Origin: Aeoliella mucimassa
GTDB taxonomy: Bacteria; Planctomycetota; Planctomycetia; Pirellulales; Lacipirellulaceae
NCBI RefSeq assembly: GCF_007748035.1
Contig: NZ_CP036278.1
Location: 310,001-374,000, forward strand
Reading direction: 5' to 3'
DNA: 64,000 nucleotides
In this document: one piece after another, positions 9,601 through 18,513 of the stretch
How positions within the stretch are numbered: the stretch's first letter is position 1
How the letters are laid out: the number at the start of each line of letters is the position of its first letter
Position numbers and translations under genes: made by a program
The notes under the pieces: generated by a model
Seen by the model: only the letters and a program-made list of their open reading frames with translations
The model's database searches: none
What the model was told of the DNA's origin: nothing

Positions 9601-11421
9601 TCACTTTCGGAAGAACAATTGCAAGTTGCCAAGGAGAAGGGGTTCGCAGGAGGTGTTTCGATCGACACCTACAATTACGTGGTAACTGGGCGGGGGCGGA
9701 TTGTGGTGTTGCAGCAGGGCGATATCCTCGTCGGCCTGCACGTCTGGACGACAGCAAGCCTGGATCAGTTGGGAGAGGTGCTTCGCCGAGACGACTTGGC
9801 TGAGTTCAACCCGCTAAAGTTCTTTGTGCTGCGGAAGCAGGTGATCGAACCAGCCGACTTGCCCGGTGGGGATGGCGGTTTCGGTCGTGGTTTCGGTGGT
9901 AGTCGAGAAGGTAGTCGAGAAGGCGGGATCATGGGGGGGATGGGGATGGAAGAGGATGCTCCCTTCGAAGTCGAAAAAACTGCCGAACCTATCGTCGAGT
10001 GGAAGCTCATCACCGGGCGTCTCAGCTACGACGACAAGGCCTGGCGCGAGGAGCAAATGCGGCTCAAAGAGAAAGCCGAGCAGGAGGAACAAGCCGCCGA
10101 CGCAGTAGACGCTCCGACGACCTTTCACGATCCCTCTGAGAATACGTCCGCTAACATCGACCCGAATGACGAGATCGTCGATCCAACTCCTTCTGGACCG
10201 AAGCTATTGTACGATGGACGCACTTTCGACGATTGGCGCGACCAGTGGAAGAACGAGCTGAAGACCGAGAATCGCACCGAGGCGATCAAAGCCCTGCGGG
10301 CGTTCGGCCGGGCGGGGAAAGGCAAGGAAGCGACCGAGACCATCCTCGAAGTGGCCGAGGAGTACTCGTTTAACACTTGGTATGGCGGATCCGGCAATGC
10401 CTCGGCTCAACAACAGCTAGTCAGCTCGATCGTCTGGTCGTTTGTCGATCAGAACGACTCGAATCCGATTTCCATCGATGTCGCGATGCCAGTGATTCTC
10501 GAGTGGTATCGTGAGAATCCCGAGCAACATATCGACCTGACGCGCATCGTGATGTGTTCGACCGCCTCGAAGAGTCCAGCGACGCTCGATTTGGTGGCTA
10601 GCTATATCGGCGGAGACGACAAGCGTTTACAGATGGAAGCTTTGCAGCACCTGGTAAACGCTGATCACAAATTGGAGAACGAGCGCACGCTCGAAGCGAT
10701 CCGCACCCATCTGAAGAGCGATGACGACGAAGTGGTGATCAACGCTCTACGACTGCTAACGTATTACGCGTACATGCAAATGCATGGCATGAATAACTGG
10801 GGGCAGAATTTGGTGCGGGTCGAACCGCTGATGGTGTCTTGCTTGTTCCATCCAAGCCTCGAAGTCCGCCAGGCGGCTCGTACCTCGCTGAATAAAGGGG
10901 ACGAAGAACAGCTAAAGCCAATTGTTAAGCTGATCGCCGAGGTGATACGCGAACCGCGCACGAGTCATCAATGGCAAGGCGTGGAACTCTATACCATCAA
11001 GTCGGAACAGCAGATGCCCGAGATTCGATTGGCAGCCATCCGGGCGCTGGCCGCGATGGAAACGAGATCCGCACCAGTAGTCGATGATCTCAAGCCATGG
11101 CTCGCAGCGGACGATCAGCCATCGCTACAAACAGCCAGCCGCGCGGCACTCTGCTCGGCCTTTGGAGCTCTAGGAGACCTGAAAATGGGGACCGACGTGG
11201 AGCCAAATAAAGTACCCGGAACTTGGGGAACGAACCTGCTTGAAGGTAGCGGAGTGCTTTCGGATAACGAAGAGTGGAACAACGAGAAGTTCGAATTGCT
11301 GCGGAAGGAGTTGAGAGTCGAAGCCAGTAAATTGCTTCATCCTAGTAGTAGGATGGGCGGCGGACTTGGTGGCGGCGGATTCGGTGGTGGTATCGACATG
11401 GGGGGCGGCGGAGCGTTCTAA
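6655..11421 (+). CDS. Giant M56 (BlaR1-like) membrane metallopeptidase with HEAT-like C-terminus
   Basis: A protein of about 1588 residues, far larger than BlaR1 (about 600). It starts with two transmembrane helices (about 14-33 and 42-66) and a long acidic Pro/Ala-rich loop. A third helix lies near 240-262, then the M56 zinc site HELAH at residues 339-343 with 'HDREQCCDAIVV' about 40 residues on. A fourth helix (about 446-466) leads to a large presumably extracytoplasmic part. This contains two copies of an about 50-residue unit beginning 'F-T-G-x-x-K-T-Y-H-F-T-A-D-T-P' near 819 and 900. A Gly-rich linker, HEAT-like alpha-helical repeats from about 1190, and a Gly-rich tail follow. The ATG at 6655 overlaps the repressor's stop; the GTG at 6652 is less likely. 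The extracytoplasmic part is not a penicillin-binding domain, so the signal is probably not a beta-lactam. Confidence 0.85.
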   Translation: MNQLHGWQLAGETMLHFLWVGTVAGVLIFAMRLLLRGSAANVRYLTTLLAFAALALAPAMIAAWLWQQDDWQLSHGQPIESVVALTDAPVDALPAERLSEPAEMVAEWQTAEAFDPPAPESWGNATTQLPWEETQSAEFHPSEPAPSEPEVIDLKYNPIEVPYEEQMPPANAPRIERTAVVGSETPADWAASVPENAPQSTDWQPIASATAEPTSQPATGSTAQLAMASNPWAQAFTAATHYLPWLWVIGTPVMFVLLATGLVGGDRLRQRAEMLTVGPVREAADRLQAALKIGQRVSVAVSDRVVQPVLVGIVRPLVLLPTAAINGWSPEEVEMALLHELAHVRRCDNLVNLVQRFVEAALFFHPVVWMVSRALRHDREQCCDAIVVAHTGTPEAYADLLIHVARTAAGQRVPAAAVAMAKHPLARRVRRILQLEDDPMLVSKRTFSLVALTLASVVALALWQGLPLSVAEDTVSEPELPAEAAETSDPSQPTPDVSVATDEQPEALEDNQAVDLLMTPAAEALLQKIISFVAEGDAAKIAATEDGKFQVLPHRMSSARRASPKATISLGKAEIMLSRLVFHGDKDNPVATRDYALGADFDQRVKHDVTLSLEVLQKDPFGPQVDCDWSWQGDDVLRVTCPAAAHWLLSEYLGAEGKVVEEDASHSDVEGQIAEDNITSPKVVAELWFDHSAEHVIFPNSQVKAIWQATQVELAKSHRVLDQAMLTLLEPSKTNSDTPRVDERWLMENLVVEFNEAGSIGFQLTSSEHGEEALDQILHAVADSYFVQTENNQSVAATDSEATADEAPADNAPTPDPSFTGTSKTYHFTADTPFSKVAPVLAAHQQAGHQVKMTNAGNEMLVVVTKPENEVAEHAVDMATIEGTEHTEDTAKPLQADIDFTGVIKTYHFTADTPMSEIAPLIAAHERAGHQVKLTRSHGKASIVVTKPAISAPPAETKSPFLSMEDQRIADLAYNLFNVEVSSLSEEQLQVAKEKGFAGGVSIDTYNYVVTGRGRIVVLQQGDILVGLHVWTTASLDQLGEVLRRDDLAEFNPLKFFVLRKQVIEPADLPGGDGGFGRGFGGSREGSREGGIMGGMGMEEDAPFEVEKTAEPIVEWKLITGRLSYDDKAWREEQMRLKEKAEQEEQAADAVDAPTTFHDPSENTSANIDPNDEIVDPTPSGPKLLYDGRTFDDWRDQWKNELKTENRTEAIKALRAFGRAGKGKEATETILEVAEEYSFNTWYGGSGNASAQQQLVSSIVWSFVDQNDSNPISIDVAMPVILEWYRENPEQHIDLTRIVMCSTASKSPATLDLVASYIGGDDKRLQMEALQHLVNADHKLENERTLEAIRTHLKSDDDEVVINALRLLTYYAYMQMHGMNNWGQNLVRVEPLMVSCLFHPSLEVRQAARTSLNKGDEEQLKPIVKLIAEVIREPRTSHQWQGVELYTIKSEQQMPEIRLAAIRALAAMETRSAPVVDDLKPWLAADDQPSLQTASRAALCSAFGALGDLKMGTDVEPNKVPGTWGTNLLEGSGVLSDNEEWNNEKFELLRKELRVEASKLLHPSSRMGGGLGGGGFGGGIDMGGGGAF

Positions 11422-11607
11422 TCGCCGAACGATGGGGGATAATAGAACGTGTGTCCTCCCGGCCGAGTTACTTTGTTCCAATCGTGAGCCTACGATGATC
11501 GTCAACGCCACGTTCCGCAGAACAAATCCCCCTAATCAAGCCATGGCTGCGTTCGACAAAACTCTACATTAACAGTGGCAGTGACAAGCTGACTCGGGAA
11601 GAGTTGC
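11422..11607. other. Intergenic, nothing recognised
   Basis: Between the M56 gene and the PIN remnant no gene, hairpin terminator or repeat could be supported. Confidence 0.4.
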
Positions 11608-11742
11608 ATGAACGCCGTTGATACAAATGTGCTGATTGTTTGCTCAACCGCCTGCTTGGAAGCGGGTGTCACGACACGCTACACGGAGGACATCGGTGCC
11701 CCGCGGCGCATTGAATCGCTGGAACTGGTGAATCCCTTTTGA
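11608..11742 (+). pseudogene. Internally deleted PIN-domain toxin remnant
   Basis: A 44-codon frame starts MNAVDTNVLI, the hallmark N-terminus of PIN-domain ribonucleases with the first catalytic Asp. It ends 'YTEDIGAPRRIESLELVNPF', which looks like the usual C-terminal strand and tail of planctomycete PIN proteins. The roughly 80-100 residues in between, with the other acidic catalytic residues, are missing, yet the frame is kept. An internal deletion of a VapC-like gene is the simplest reading. No antitoxin partner is adjacent. The product is unlikely to be active. Confidence 0.65.
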
Positions 11743-11772
11743 CCTGCCGGTGTGCAGGATACAATTCCACGC

Positions 11773-12774
11773 ATGACTTGCGTGATTGGAATCGACGAAG
11801 CTGGGTACGGACCGAATCTCGGGCCGCTTTGTATTGGCTTGTCGCTATGGCAAGTTCCCGACAATACCAATGCGACCAATGGCGCGCGTTCCACGGCATC
11901 GCCGGAGGAGATCGACCTGTTCGAGTTGCTCACGCCGATGGTCTGCGGCAAGCCCGACGGTCGGCGGGTTGCGATTGCCGACTCGAAACTGCTCTACAAG
12001 CCCAAAGGGGGGCTGAGGGATCTCGAGCGGGGGGTGCTGGCCATGCTGGCTGCCTCGGGAGCCGACTCAATCGATCAGTGGAAGAAGTTGGTCGACCATT
12101 TGCACGCCGACCGCACTCAGCAGCAGGCCGAGTTGCCTTGGATGGACCCTGTGTATCACCCAGCGGTTCCGGCCGCGGTAGCAGCGAGCGACCTGCAGGC
12201 AGCCGCCGACTCGATCGCCGAGTGCAGTGCGGCAACGCTCTGCGAAATGCGAGCGGTGATGGTGCACGCCCGCGAGTTCAATGCAGCTTGCGAAGAGTAC
12301 GCGAGCAAAGGGCTGGCGCTGTCGCGGTGGTCGCTCGGCTTGCTTCGCGATGCGATCGACACGTTGCCGACCAGCGAGTCGACGCCCACGGTGATTCAGG
12401 TGACCTGCGACAAGCATGGCGGACGCAATAACTACGCGGGTTTGCTCACGGAGTTCTTTCCCGAGTACGCACTGCGGGTGATCGTGGAAAGCCGCCCGCG
12501 AAGCGCCTACCTGCTCACCAGTTCGGCCGCGGAACTACGAATCGAGTTTCGCACCAAAGGCGAAGCCCGGCTCGAGACGGCGCTCGCCTCGATGGTGGCC
12601 AAGTACTTGCGCGAGCTGTCGATGGAGGCCTTCAACCAGTACTGGCAGTCCCACCTGCCGACGCTCAAGCCGACCGCCGGCTACCCGCTCGACGCCAAAC
12701 GCTTTAAGGCCGACATCGCGAAAAAGCAGCAGGAGCTAGGCATCGACGACGCGATTCTCTGGCGGAATCGCTAG
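11773..12774 (+). CDS. Divergent RNase HII-like (RNase H-fold) protein
   Basis: A 333-residue cytoplasmic protein. The N-terminus 'GIDEAGYGPNLGPL' (Asp8, Glu9) closely mirrors the catalytic 'GIDEAGRGPLAGP' of ribonuclease HII. A 'DSK' follows at residue 70, as in RNase HII. Further on, 'VTCDKHGGRNNY' and 'LETALASMVAKYLRELSMEAFNQYW' resemble the later strand and the helix that carries the last catalytic Asp and the 'A-A-S-I-x-A-K' motif. It is longer than RNase HII (about 200 residues) because of an insertion of about 100 residues after DSK, and the 'R' of DEAGRG is a Tyr. Removal of ribonucleotides or R-loops is therefore only a possible role. ATG 11773 was chosen because it sits just before the conserved motif; an upstream in-frame ATG at 11752 gives 7 more residues. 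Confidence 0.6.
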   Translation: MTCVIGIDEAGYGPNLGPLCIGLSLWQVPDNTNATNGARSTASPEEIDLFELLTPMVCGKPDGRRVAIADSKLLYKPKGGLRDLERGVLAMLAASGADSIDQWKKLVDHLHADRTQQQAELPWMDPVYHPAVPAAVAASDLQAAADSIAECSAATLCEMRAVMVHAREFNAACEEYASKGLALSRWSLGLLRDAIDTLPTSESTPTVIQVTCDKHGGRNNYAGLLTEFFPEYALRVIVESRPRSAYLLTSSAAELRIEFRTKGEARLETALASMVAKYLRELSMEAFNQYWQSHLPTLKPTAGYPLDAKRFKADIAKKQQELGIDDAILWRNR

Positions 12775-12881
12775 CTTTGCGATCGGTCGAGAGGACGTTA
12801 CTCCTTGACGCTCTGCTGCGAGTGGCCTTTACTGCTACTGTAAGTGGCACATCCACGTTCATCGAGAGTTGGGGGCTGACT

Positions 12882-13367
12882 ATGTATCTCTACGTTGCGC
12901 GGCACGCCTGGGCGGGGCATTATGGCGACCCTGGCGATTGGGGCGACGATAGCCTGCGACCGCTAACCACCGAGGGGATCGAGCGGTATCGTCAGGTGCT
13001 CAAGCGACTGCGGTCCGCGGACATGAGTCCCACGGTGATCGCGACCAGTCCTTACACGCGATGCCTGCAAACCGCAGAGCTGATAGCCGAAGTCTGCGGT
13101 GGCGATCTGGTGGAACTCGAAGCACTCGCGCTCGGTGCGGAACTCGATGAGTTAGTCGCCTGGTCGAACGAGCAGAATGTCGACCACGTTTGCTGGGTGG
13201 GACACAATCCGGACGTGCAGCACCTGACCGCTTCGCTGGTGGGCGACGGGTATGGCTCGATTCGGTTTGCCAAAGGCTCGGTTGCCGCGGTGCGGTTTTA
13301 TGGCGACATCGAACCTGGCCAAGGGGAGCTTTACTGGCACGCGACCGCGAAGCTGCTGGGGGTGTAG
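12882..13367 (+). CDS. SixA-like histidine phosphatase
   Basis: A 161-residue member of the histidine phosphatase superfamily. The catalytic motif is 'YVARHAWAGHYGD' (RHA, as in many SixA proteins). The conserved Arg lies in 'TSPYTRCLQTAELI', a Glu-rich helix follows, and the second catalytic His is in 'CWVGHNPDVQHL'. SixA-type enzymes remove phosphate from phosphohistidine on histidine phosphotransfer or phosphotransferase proteins; this is family knowledge and the partner here is unknown. The frame is open back to 12777, but the ATG at 12882 starts exactly at the conserved first strand. The gene follows the RNase HII-like gene in the same direction with a gap of 107 bp. Confidence 0.85.
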   Translation: MYLYVARHAWAGHYGDPGDWGDDSLRPLTTEGIERYRQVLKRLRSADMSPTVIATSPYTRCLQTAELIAEVCGGDLVELEALALGAELDELVAWSNEQNVDHVCWVGHNPDVQHLTASLVGDGYGSIRFAKGSVAAVRFYGDIEPGQGELYWHATAKLLGV

Positions 13368-13485
13368 CAACCGCTAGCGCGGGAACATGGCGACCTCTCC
13401 TGGCGAAGTCCGTGGTTTTCGGTAATCATGCAAAGGAGTTTCTGGCCTTGGTTTTCCGACTCCCCGACTTCGAGCGTTCTCGACG

Positions 13486-15126
13486 ATGGCAAAACGCGCA
13501 GCTTACGATGTTGTAGTAATTGGTGGTGGACATAACGGATTGGTGTGTGCCGCCTATCTGGCGAAGGCGGGCAAGAAGGTCGCCGTTGTCGAACGGCGGT
13601 CCGTGCTCGGCGGGTGTGCGACCACCGAAGAGCTATGGCCCGGCTATAAAGTGTCGACTGCCGCGTACGTGGTGAGCTTGCTGCTGCCCGAAATCATCCG
13701 CGATCTGAAGCTTCGCGCGCACGGGTTGGAGATTTTGCCGCGGACTCCGTCGTCGTTCACGCCGCTCCCGGACGGGCGTAGCCTGCTGATGGGACCCGAG
13801 CCAGGGCTCAACCAGCGCGAGATCGCCAAGTTCAGCCCCGCCGACGCCGAGGCGTTTCCGCGCTACGAGGCGCTGCTCGAGAGAGTTGCCAGCGTGCTCG
13901 AGCCCGTGCTCAGCCAAACCGCGCCCGATCCGTTGCCGCTCCCTCCCGAATGGCGGCGAGTCGGTTTCCCCAAGAAGATGCGCGACACCAAAAAACTGTG
14001 GTCGTTGTACCAGGCGATGGCCGAACTCGGCGAAGACCTGCCAGCGGCAGTCGAGATTCTCACTGGCGCCGCCCGTCCGATTCTTGATCGCTGGTTCGAG
14101 TCCGACGCCCTCAAGGCAACGCTAGCGACCGACGCGATCATTGGAGCCTTCCTGTCGATCAGCTCTCCCGGTAGTGCTTACGTGCTGCTGCACCATGTGA
14201 TGGGCGAAGCGGGCGGCGCGCGGGGCGTGTGGGGATACGTCCGCGGCGGGATGGGCGCGCTGAGCGAAGCCATTGCCAGCGCGGCGACCGAGATGGGAGT
14301 CGACATCTATCGCGAGACAGCGGTCGACGAAATCCTGACCAACGGCGACAAGGTGGTCGGCGTGAGCATGGCCGATGGTTCGCAGTTCGACGCACCCGTG
14401 GTTGCGTCGAGCGTGGATGCCAACCTGACGTTCCTCAAGTTGCTCGATCCCTCGGTGCTGCCCGACAATTTCCGTCAGGCGGTCCAGAACATCGATTACG
14501 CATCGGCCTCGATGAAGATGAACCTCGCGCTGGCCGAGCCGCCGAACTTCACCGCGCTCCCTTCCAAGGGTATCGCTCCGCATCATCATGGCACCATGCA
14601 CATTGGTCCCACGCTCGAATACATCGAACGGGCGTACGACGATGCCAAGTACGGCGAGCCGAGCAAGTCGCCGGTGATCGAAATGACCATGGCCACGAGC
14701 GTCGACGAAACGCTCGCCCCGAAAGGCAAGCATATTCTCTCGTGCTTTATCCAGTTCACTCCGTACAAGCTTGCTTCAGCCGAGCAGGGCGGGGCAACTT
14801 GGGACGACATCAAAGAGTCGTACGCGGATCGCTGCGTGGAGATCATCGGTCAGTACGCGCCCAACGTGCCAGGTGCGGTGGAGCACCGTCAGGTGCTTAG
14901 CCCGGTGGACCTGGAGCGGGTGTATGGCATCACCGGCGGTAACATCATGCAAGGCGCGATGAACGCCAACCAGTTGTTCTGCTTCCGCCCAATCGCCGGC
15001 TGGGCCGACTACCGTTCGCCGGTCGGTGGGCTCTACCTGTGCGGGGCGGCCAGCCATCCCGGCGGCGGGGTGATGGGCGCCTGCGGCAAGAACGCGGCGG
15101 CGGAAATCTTACGCGAATTGCGATAA
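13486..15126 (+). CDS. FAD-dependent phytoene-dehydrogenase-like (PYROXD2-type) oxidoreductase
   Basis: A 546-residue flavoprotein. The N-terminal dinucleotide-binding motif is 'DVVVIGGGHNGLVCAAYLAKAG' followed by 'VAVVERRSVLGGCATTEE'. The C-terminus has the family FAD motif 'GLYLCGAASHPGGGVMGACGKNAA'. This arrangement is that of the NAD(P)/FAD-dependent oxidoreductases called phytoene dehydrogenase-related or PYROXD2-like, not of the CrtI carotenoid desaturases proper. The middle region (residues about 100-480) carries the substrate domain. No carotenoid genes are adjacent, so the substrate is unknown. The ATG at 13486 precedes the beta strand directly. Confidence 0.85.
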   Translation: MAKRAAYDVVVIGGGHNGLVCAAYLAKAGKKVAVVERRSVLGGCATTEELWPGYKVSTAAYVVSLLLPEIIRDLKLRAHGLEILPRTPSSFTPLPDGRSLLMGPEPGLNQREIAKFSPADAEAFPRYEALLERVASVLEPVLSQTAPDPLPLPPEWRRVGFPKKMRDTKKLWSLYQAMAELGEDLPAAVEILTGAARPILDRWFESDALKATLATDAIIGAFLSISSPGSAYVLLHHVMGEAGGARGVWGYVRGGMGALSEAIASAATEMGVDIYRETAVDEILTNGDKVVGVSMADGSQFDAPVVASSVDANLTFLKLLDPSVLPDNFRQAVQNIDYASASMKMNLALAEPPNFTALPSKGIAPHHHGTMHIGPTLEYIERAYDDAKYGEPSKSPVIEMTMATSVDETLAPKGKHILSCFIQFTPYKLASAEQGGATWDDIKESYADRCVEIIGQYAPNVPGAVEHRQVLSPVDLERVYGITGGNIMQGAMNANQLFCFRPIAGWADYRSPVGGLYLCGAASHPGGGVMGACGKNAAAEILRELR

Positions 15127-15222
15127 ACAATCGCCTCGCGAGTCGCCCTCGCCTATGGCGGCAAACGCCTCGTCCCGGTGTTATACTGCTGCGGTAAGTT
15201 CTTCTTGCCTCAGGAGGTAATC

Positions 15223-17598
15223 ATGGCGATGTTCCGCGGTCGAAGTTTGGCGTTGGTTCTGTTTTGCTTGGCAACCTGTTTCGCAACCGTAGCGGCCGAT
15301 GCGGCTTCGCCCTGCGTGCTGTGGTACGAGCAACCCGCCGAGCAGTGGACGCAAGCCTTACCCGTCGGTAACGGACGCTTGGGTGCCATGTGCTTCGGAG
15401 GAGTGCAGCAGGCTCGCATTCAGTTGAACGAAGAGTCGGTTTGGGCAGGTCCGCCGGTGCCGGAGAACAACCCCGCAATGCGCGAGGCGTTGCCAGCGGC
15501 TCGCGATGCCTGGTTCCGCGGCGACTACGCCGAGGCCGATCGCTTGCTAGGCCCCGCGATGGCCCCGCGCATCTCGCCTCGTAGTTACCAAACGCTTGGC
15601 GATTTGCACATCGAACTAGTCGGCGTCACGGGCGAGGCGACCAACTACCGCCGGCAGCTCGACCTCGACACGGCCATCGCCACCACCACCTTTACCATCG
15701 ACGGCGTCACTTACACCCGCGAGGTCTTCTCGTCCCCCGTCGACGAGGTGATCGTCGTTCACATGACCGCCAGCGAGCCGGGTAAGCTGAACCTCAAGGC
15801 GTGGATTGATCGCCCCGCCGATTACGAGATTTCCATCAGCGCCATGGAAGCCCTGCACATGCAGGGGCAAGCTCAACATGGCGGCAAGCAACTGGGCGTC
15901 AAGTACCACGCCATGCTTACTGCTCAGAACGTGGAGGGCACGAAGCAAATCGTCGATGGCGACGACAAACACTTTACCATCGAAGGAGCCACCGCCGTCA
16001 CGCTGCGCCTGTACGCGGGCACCAACTACATGGCCTCTATCAGCTCGACTGCCGGTAATAAGGCTCAGGCCAAGTACAATCCATCGGCCGAGGCAAAATC
16101 GTACGACGCCCTTCGCGACGCCCACATTGCCGCGCATCAAGAATTGTTCCGCCGCTGCACGCTCGACTTGGGGAGCAACGACAATAGTTCCCTTCCCACC
16201 GACGAGCGACTGAAGCGCGTGAAGCAGGGGGCAACCGATCCCGCGCTCGAAGCGTTGTACTTTCAGTACGGGCGGTATCTGCTGATTTGCTCGTCGCGTC
16301 CTGGTTGCTTGCCGGCCAACCTGCAAGGCATCTGGAACGATCAGATCGAAGCACCGTGGAACGCCGATTATCACGTGAACATCAACATGCAGATGAACTA
16401 CTGGCCGGCCGAAGTCACTGGACTCTCCGAGCTGACCGAACCGTTCTTTACTTTTACCGAGCAGCTCGTTGAGCCCGGGCGCGAGACCGCCCGCGAGATG
16501 TTCGGCGCCCGTGGCACCACCGCTGGTCACACCACCGACGTTTGGCACTGGACCGCGAACATTGGCTACCTTGGTTACGGGATGTGGCCGCACGGCATTG
16601 GTTGGAACTCCACACACTTTACGGAGCATTACCGCTTTACCGGCGACAAGACGTTTTTGCGTGAGCGGGCCTACCCGCTGCTGCGCGAAGTCTCGGCGTT
16701 CTATCTCGACCACGCCCAGGCCGATCCCGAGACCGGCAAGCTGATGCTGGGCCCCGACACCTCGCCCGAGAATGCCTTCCGCGGCGAAGATGGCAAAAAC
16801 CATGCGATCTCGATGGGACCTAGCATGAGCCAGGAGTTCGCCTGGGAAGCATTCACCGCCACGCTCGAAGCGGCCAAAGTGCTTGGCGTCGAAGACGATG
16901 AACTGCTCAAGGAAATCACCTCCGCCCGTCGTAAACTCCACTTACCACAGATCGGCGAAGATGGCCGATTGATGGAGTGGAGCCGACCGTTCCCTGAGCC
17001 CGAGCCGGGGCATCGCCACATCTCGCACCTGTTTGCCGTGCATCCAGGCCGGCAGTTCAACAAACGGCAATCGCCCGAGATGCTGGCCGCCGCGCGCAAG
17101 ACGATCGACTACCGCTTGTCGCACGGCGGTGGGCACACCGGTTGGAGCCGGGCGTGGATAATTAACTTCTTCGCTCGCTTCGGCGACGGCGACCTCGCGC
17201 ACGACAACATTCAAGCCTTGCTGGCCAAGAGCACCCATCCGAACCTGTTCGACAACCACCCGCCGTTCCAGATCGATGGCAACTTCGGCGGTACCGCCGG
17301 CATGGCCGAGATGCTGCTGCAGTCGCACATCCAACGCGGCGGCCTCGAGGGACCGTTTGAAGTCGAGCTACTTCCCGCGTTACCGGCAGCCTGGCCCACC
17401 GGCTCGGTCACCGGCCTCCGCGCCCGCGGAGGCTTCGAGGTCGACATCGAATGGAAAGAGGGCAAGCTCGCCAAGGCAACCATCAAACCACTTGGCGGCA
17501 ACCACCTGTGGCTCGTCTACGGCGACAAACGCGTGGAGCTGGAACTCCTCGACAGCGAAACGGTCCAAATGGATGGCGAGCTGAAGATTATTGATTAA
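15223..17598 (+). CDS. GH95 alpha-L-fucosidase/galactosidase, secreted
   Basis: A secreted glycoside hydrolase of about 791 residues. After a signal peptide ([19 protein letters not shown]) comes the N-terminal beta-sandwich starting '[24 protein letters not shown]', a GH95/GH65-clan signature. The catalytic (alpha/alpha)6 barrel carries the residues expected for GH95: the paired Asn of H-V-N-I-N (about 386/388), Glu near 516 in '[10 protein letters not shown]', and Asp near 685 in '[10 protein letters not shown]'. GH95 enzymes release alpha-1,2-L-fucose, or related L-galactose, from glycans by inversion. This fits planctomycetes that degrade algal polysaccharides (inference). The ATG at 15223 is preceded by a strong AGGAGGT at 15212-15218. 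It stands alone, without other carbohydrate genes. Confidence 0.92.
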   Translation: MAMFRGRSLALVLFCLATCFATVAADAASPCVLWYEQPAEQWTQALPVGNGRLGAMCFGGVQQARIQLNEESVWAGPPVPENNPAMREALPAARDAWFRGDYAEADRLLGPAMAPRISPRSYQTLGDLHIELVGVTGEATNYRRQLDLDTAIATTTFTIDGVTYTREVFSSPVDEVIVVHMTASEPGKLNLKAWIDRPADYEISISAMEALHMQGQAQHGGKQLGVKYHAMLTAQNVEGTKQIVDGDDKHFTIEGATAVTLRLYAGTNYMASISSTAGNKAQAKYNPSAEAKSYDALRDAHIAAHQELFRRCTLDLGSNDNSSLPTDERLKRVKQGATDPALEALYFQYGRYLLICSSRPGCLPANLQGIWNDQIEAPWNADYHVNINMQMNYWPAEVTGLSELTEPFFTFTEQLVEPGRETAREMFGARGTTAGHTTDVWHWTANIGYLGYGMWPHGIGWNSTHFTEHYRFTGDKTFLRERAYPLLREVSAFYLDHAQADPETGKLMLGPDTSPENAFRGEDGKNHAISMGPSMSQEFAWEAFTATLEAAKVLGVEDDELLKEITSARRKLHLPQIGEDGRLMEWSRPFPEPEPGHRHISHLFAVHPGRQFNKRQSPEMLAAARKTIDYRLSHGGGHTGWSRAWIINFFARFGDGDLAHDNIQALLAKSTHPNLFDNHPPFQIDGNFGGTAGMAEMLLQSHIQRGGLEGPFEVELLPALPAAWPTGSVTGLRARGGFEVDIEWKEGKLAKATIKPLGGNHLWLVYGDKRVELELLDSETVQMDGELKIID

Positions 17599-17690
17599 TC
17601 TGTTGACTGAAGTGAGCTTTGCCTCGATGAGAGTTAGTCCTGGGGCATGCATAGCAACAAGGTGATGGTGTGGTGTCAATGGCGGATTCG

Positions 17691-18269
17691 TTACTCCTCG
17701 CCTGACACCTCATCCACAATCTGTTGCCATGTGCCTGTTCTGGGGTCGTTCTGGCCGAACATTGCGATCACTTGTTGACTAACCCACTCGGTATCCAAAG
17801 CCGAACCTTGAGTGCGTAGTAACTGCTCGACGTCAGCCAAGTCCTTGCGTCGGAAGAACATCATCTTGAATACACAAAGCGTCGCCGCATCCCAAACACT
17901 GATGCTGCGATGTTTGAATGGTACCTCTACACGTCGAGACTTGGCGGTAGCGTAGAACTCAGCGATGGGCTGGAATACATCAAGTACCCGACCTTGATAA
18001 GTGATCCGGCAATAGCCGTGTGTCTTGAGTTGCTGCTGTGCATCAATCCAACTGAATTCGGCCCCAATCGACTGAAGCGTATCGAGATATTCGTCAATTC
18101 GTTCCGGCGGTAGGAACAAAGTAACATCTACATCCACGGTACCTCGGGGAGTAGTCCAACATCCTAACGCCAAAGCACCGCCGATGGCGTACTCGCAACC
18201 AGCATTATCAAGAGCCGTTGCGAGAGTCTCCGCTACTTCCGCAGCACTTGGGGCTGTTGGCTCACCCAT
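17691..18269 (-). CDS. Nucleotidyltransferase (AbiEii/DUF6036-like)
   Basis: A protein of about 192 residues with the minimal nucleotidyltransferase signature. 'YAIGGALALGCWTTPRGTVDVDVTLF' holds a glycine-rich turn followed by the D-x-D pair that binds metal. 'VLDVFQPI' provides the third Asp region, and 'ATLCVFKMMFFRRKDLADVEQLL' matches the C-terminal helix of AbiEii/DUF6036-type proteins. Such proteins are often toxins or partners of toxin-antitoxin-like pairs. Start 18269 was chosen because it overlaps the 3' end of the upstream small gene by 8 bp, indicating an operon with coupled translation. A substrate (tRNA, protein) cannot be told. Confidence 0.75.
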   Translation of the reverse strand: MGEPTAPSAAEVAETLATALDNAGCEYAIGGALALGCWTTPRGTVDVDVTLFLPPERIDEYLDTLQSIGAEFSWIDAQQQLKTHGYCRITYQGRVLDVFQPIAEFYATAKSRRVEVPFKHRSISVWDAATLCVFKMMFFRRKDLADVEQLLRTQGSALDTEWVSQQVIAMFGQNDPRTGTWQQIVDEVSGEE

Positions 18270-18507
18270 GGTGCTTGCTTGCCTCACGGCGTAGAAACTC
18301 CAACGTGGAGTCTGGCCAAGGAGCTGGTGGGGAAGGAGACTTGCCGGCTTTTTGCTGCAGATATTCCAGTTCTGTAGCATCGTTGCAAACTACATAGAGC
18401 TGCTCGATGCGTTCTCGCATGGTGCTTGGAGCATCAACAGCAGTCGCTGCTTGCACTTGCCGCAAGAGCTGAGCGGTTTGTAACGAATTGGATGGAAAGG
18501 TTGCCAT
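18262..18507 (-). CDS. Small hypothetical protein, partner of the nucleotidyltransferase
   Basis: An 81-residue, mostly helical soluble protein (MRERIEQLYVVCNDATELEYLQQ). No family was recognised. It is the first gene of a two-gene unit, overlapping the nucleotidyltransferase start by 8 bp, so it may be the regulator or antidote of that enzyme (inference from position only). It is not the winged-helix AbiEi type. An extended -10 promoter lies only six bases before its ATG, so the transcript is predicted to be leaderless and no ribosome binding site is present. Confidence 0.65.
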   Translation of the reverse strand: MATFPSNSLQTAQLLRQVQAATAVDAPSTMRERIEQLYVVCNDATELEYLQQKAGKSPSPPAPWPDSTLEFLRREASKHHG

Positions 18508-18513
18508 ATGTCA

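Noticed and set aside
17691-18507. AbiE phage-defence system
   Set aside because: The nucleotidyltransferase is AbiEii-like, but the small partner has no winged-helix AbiEi features and is too short.
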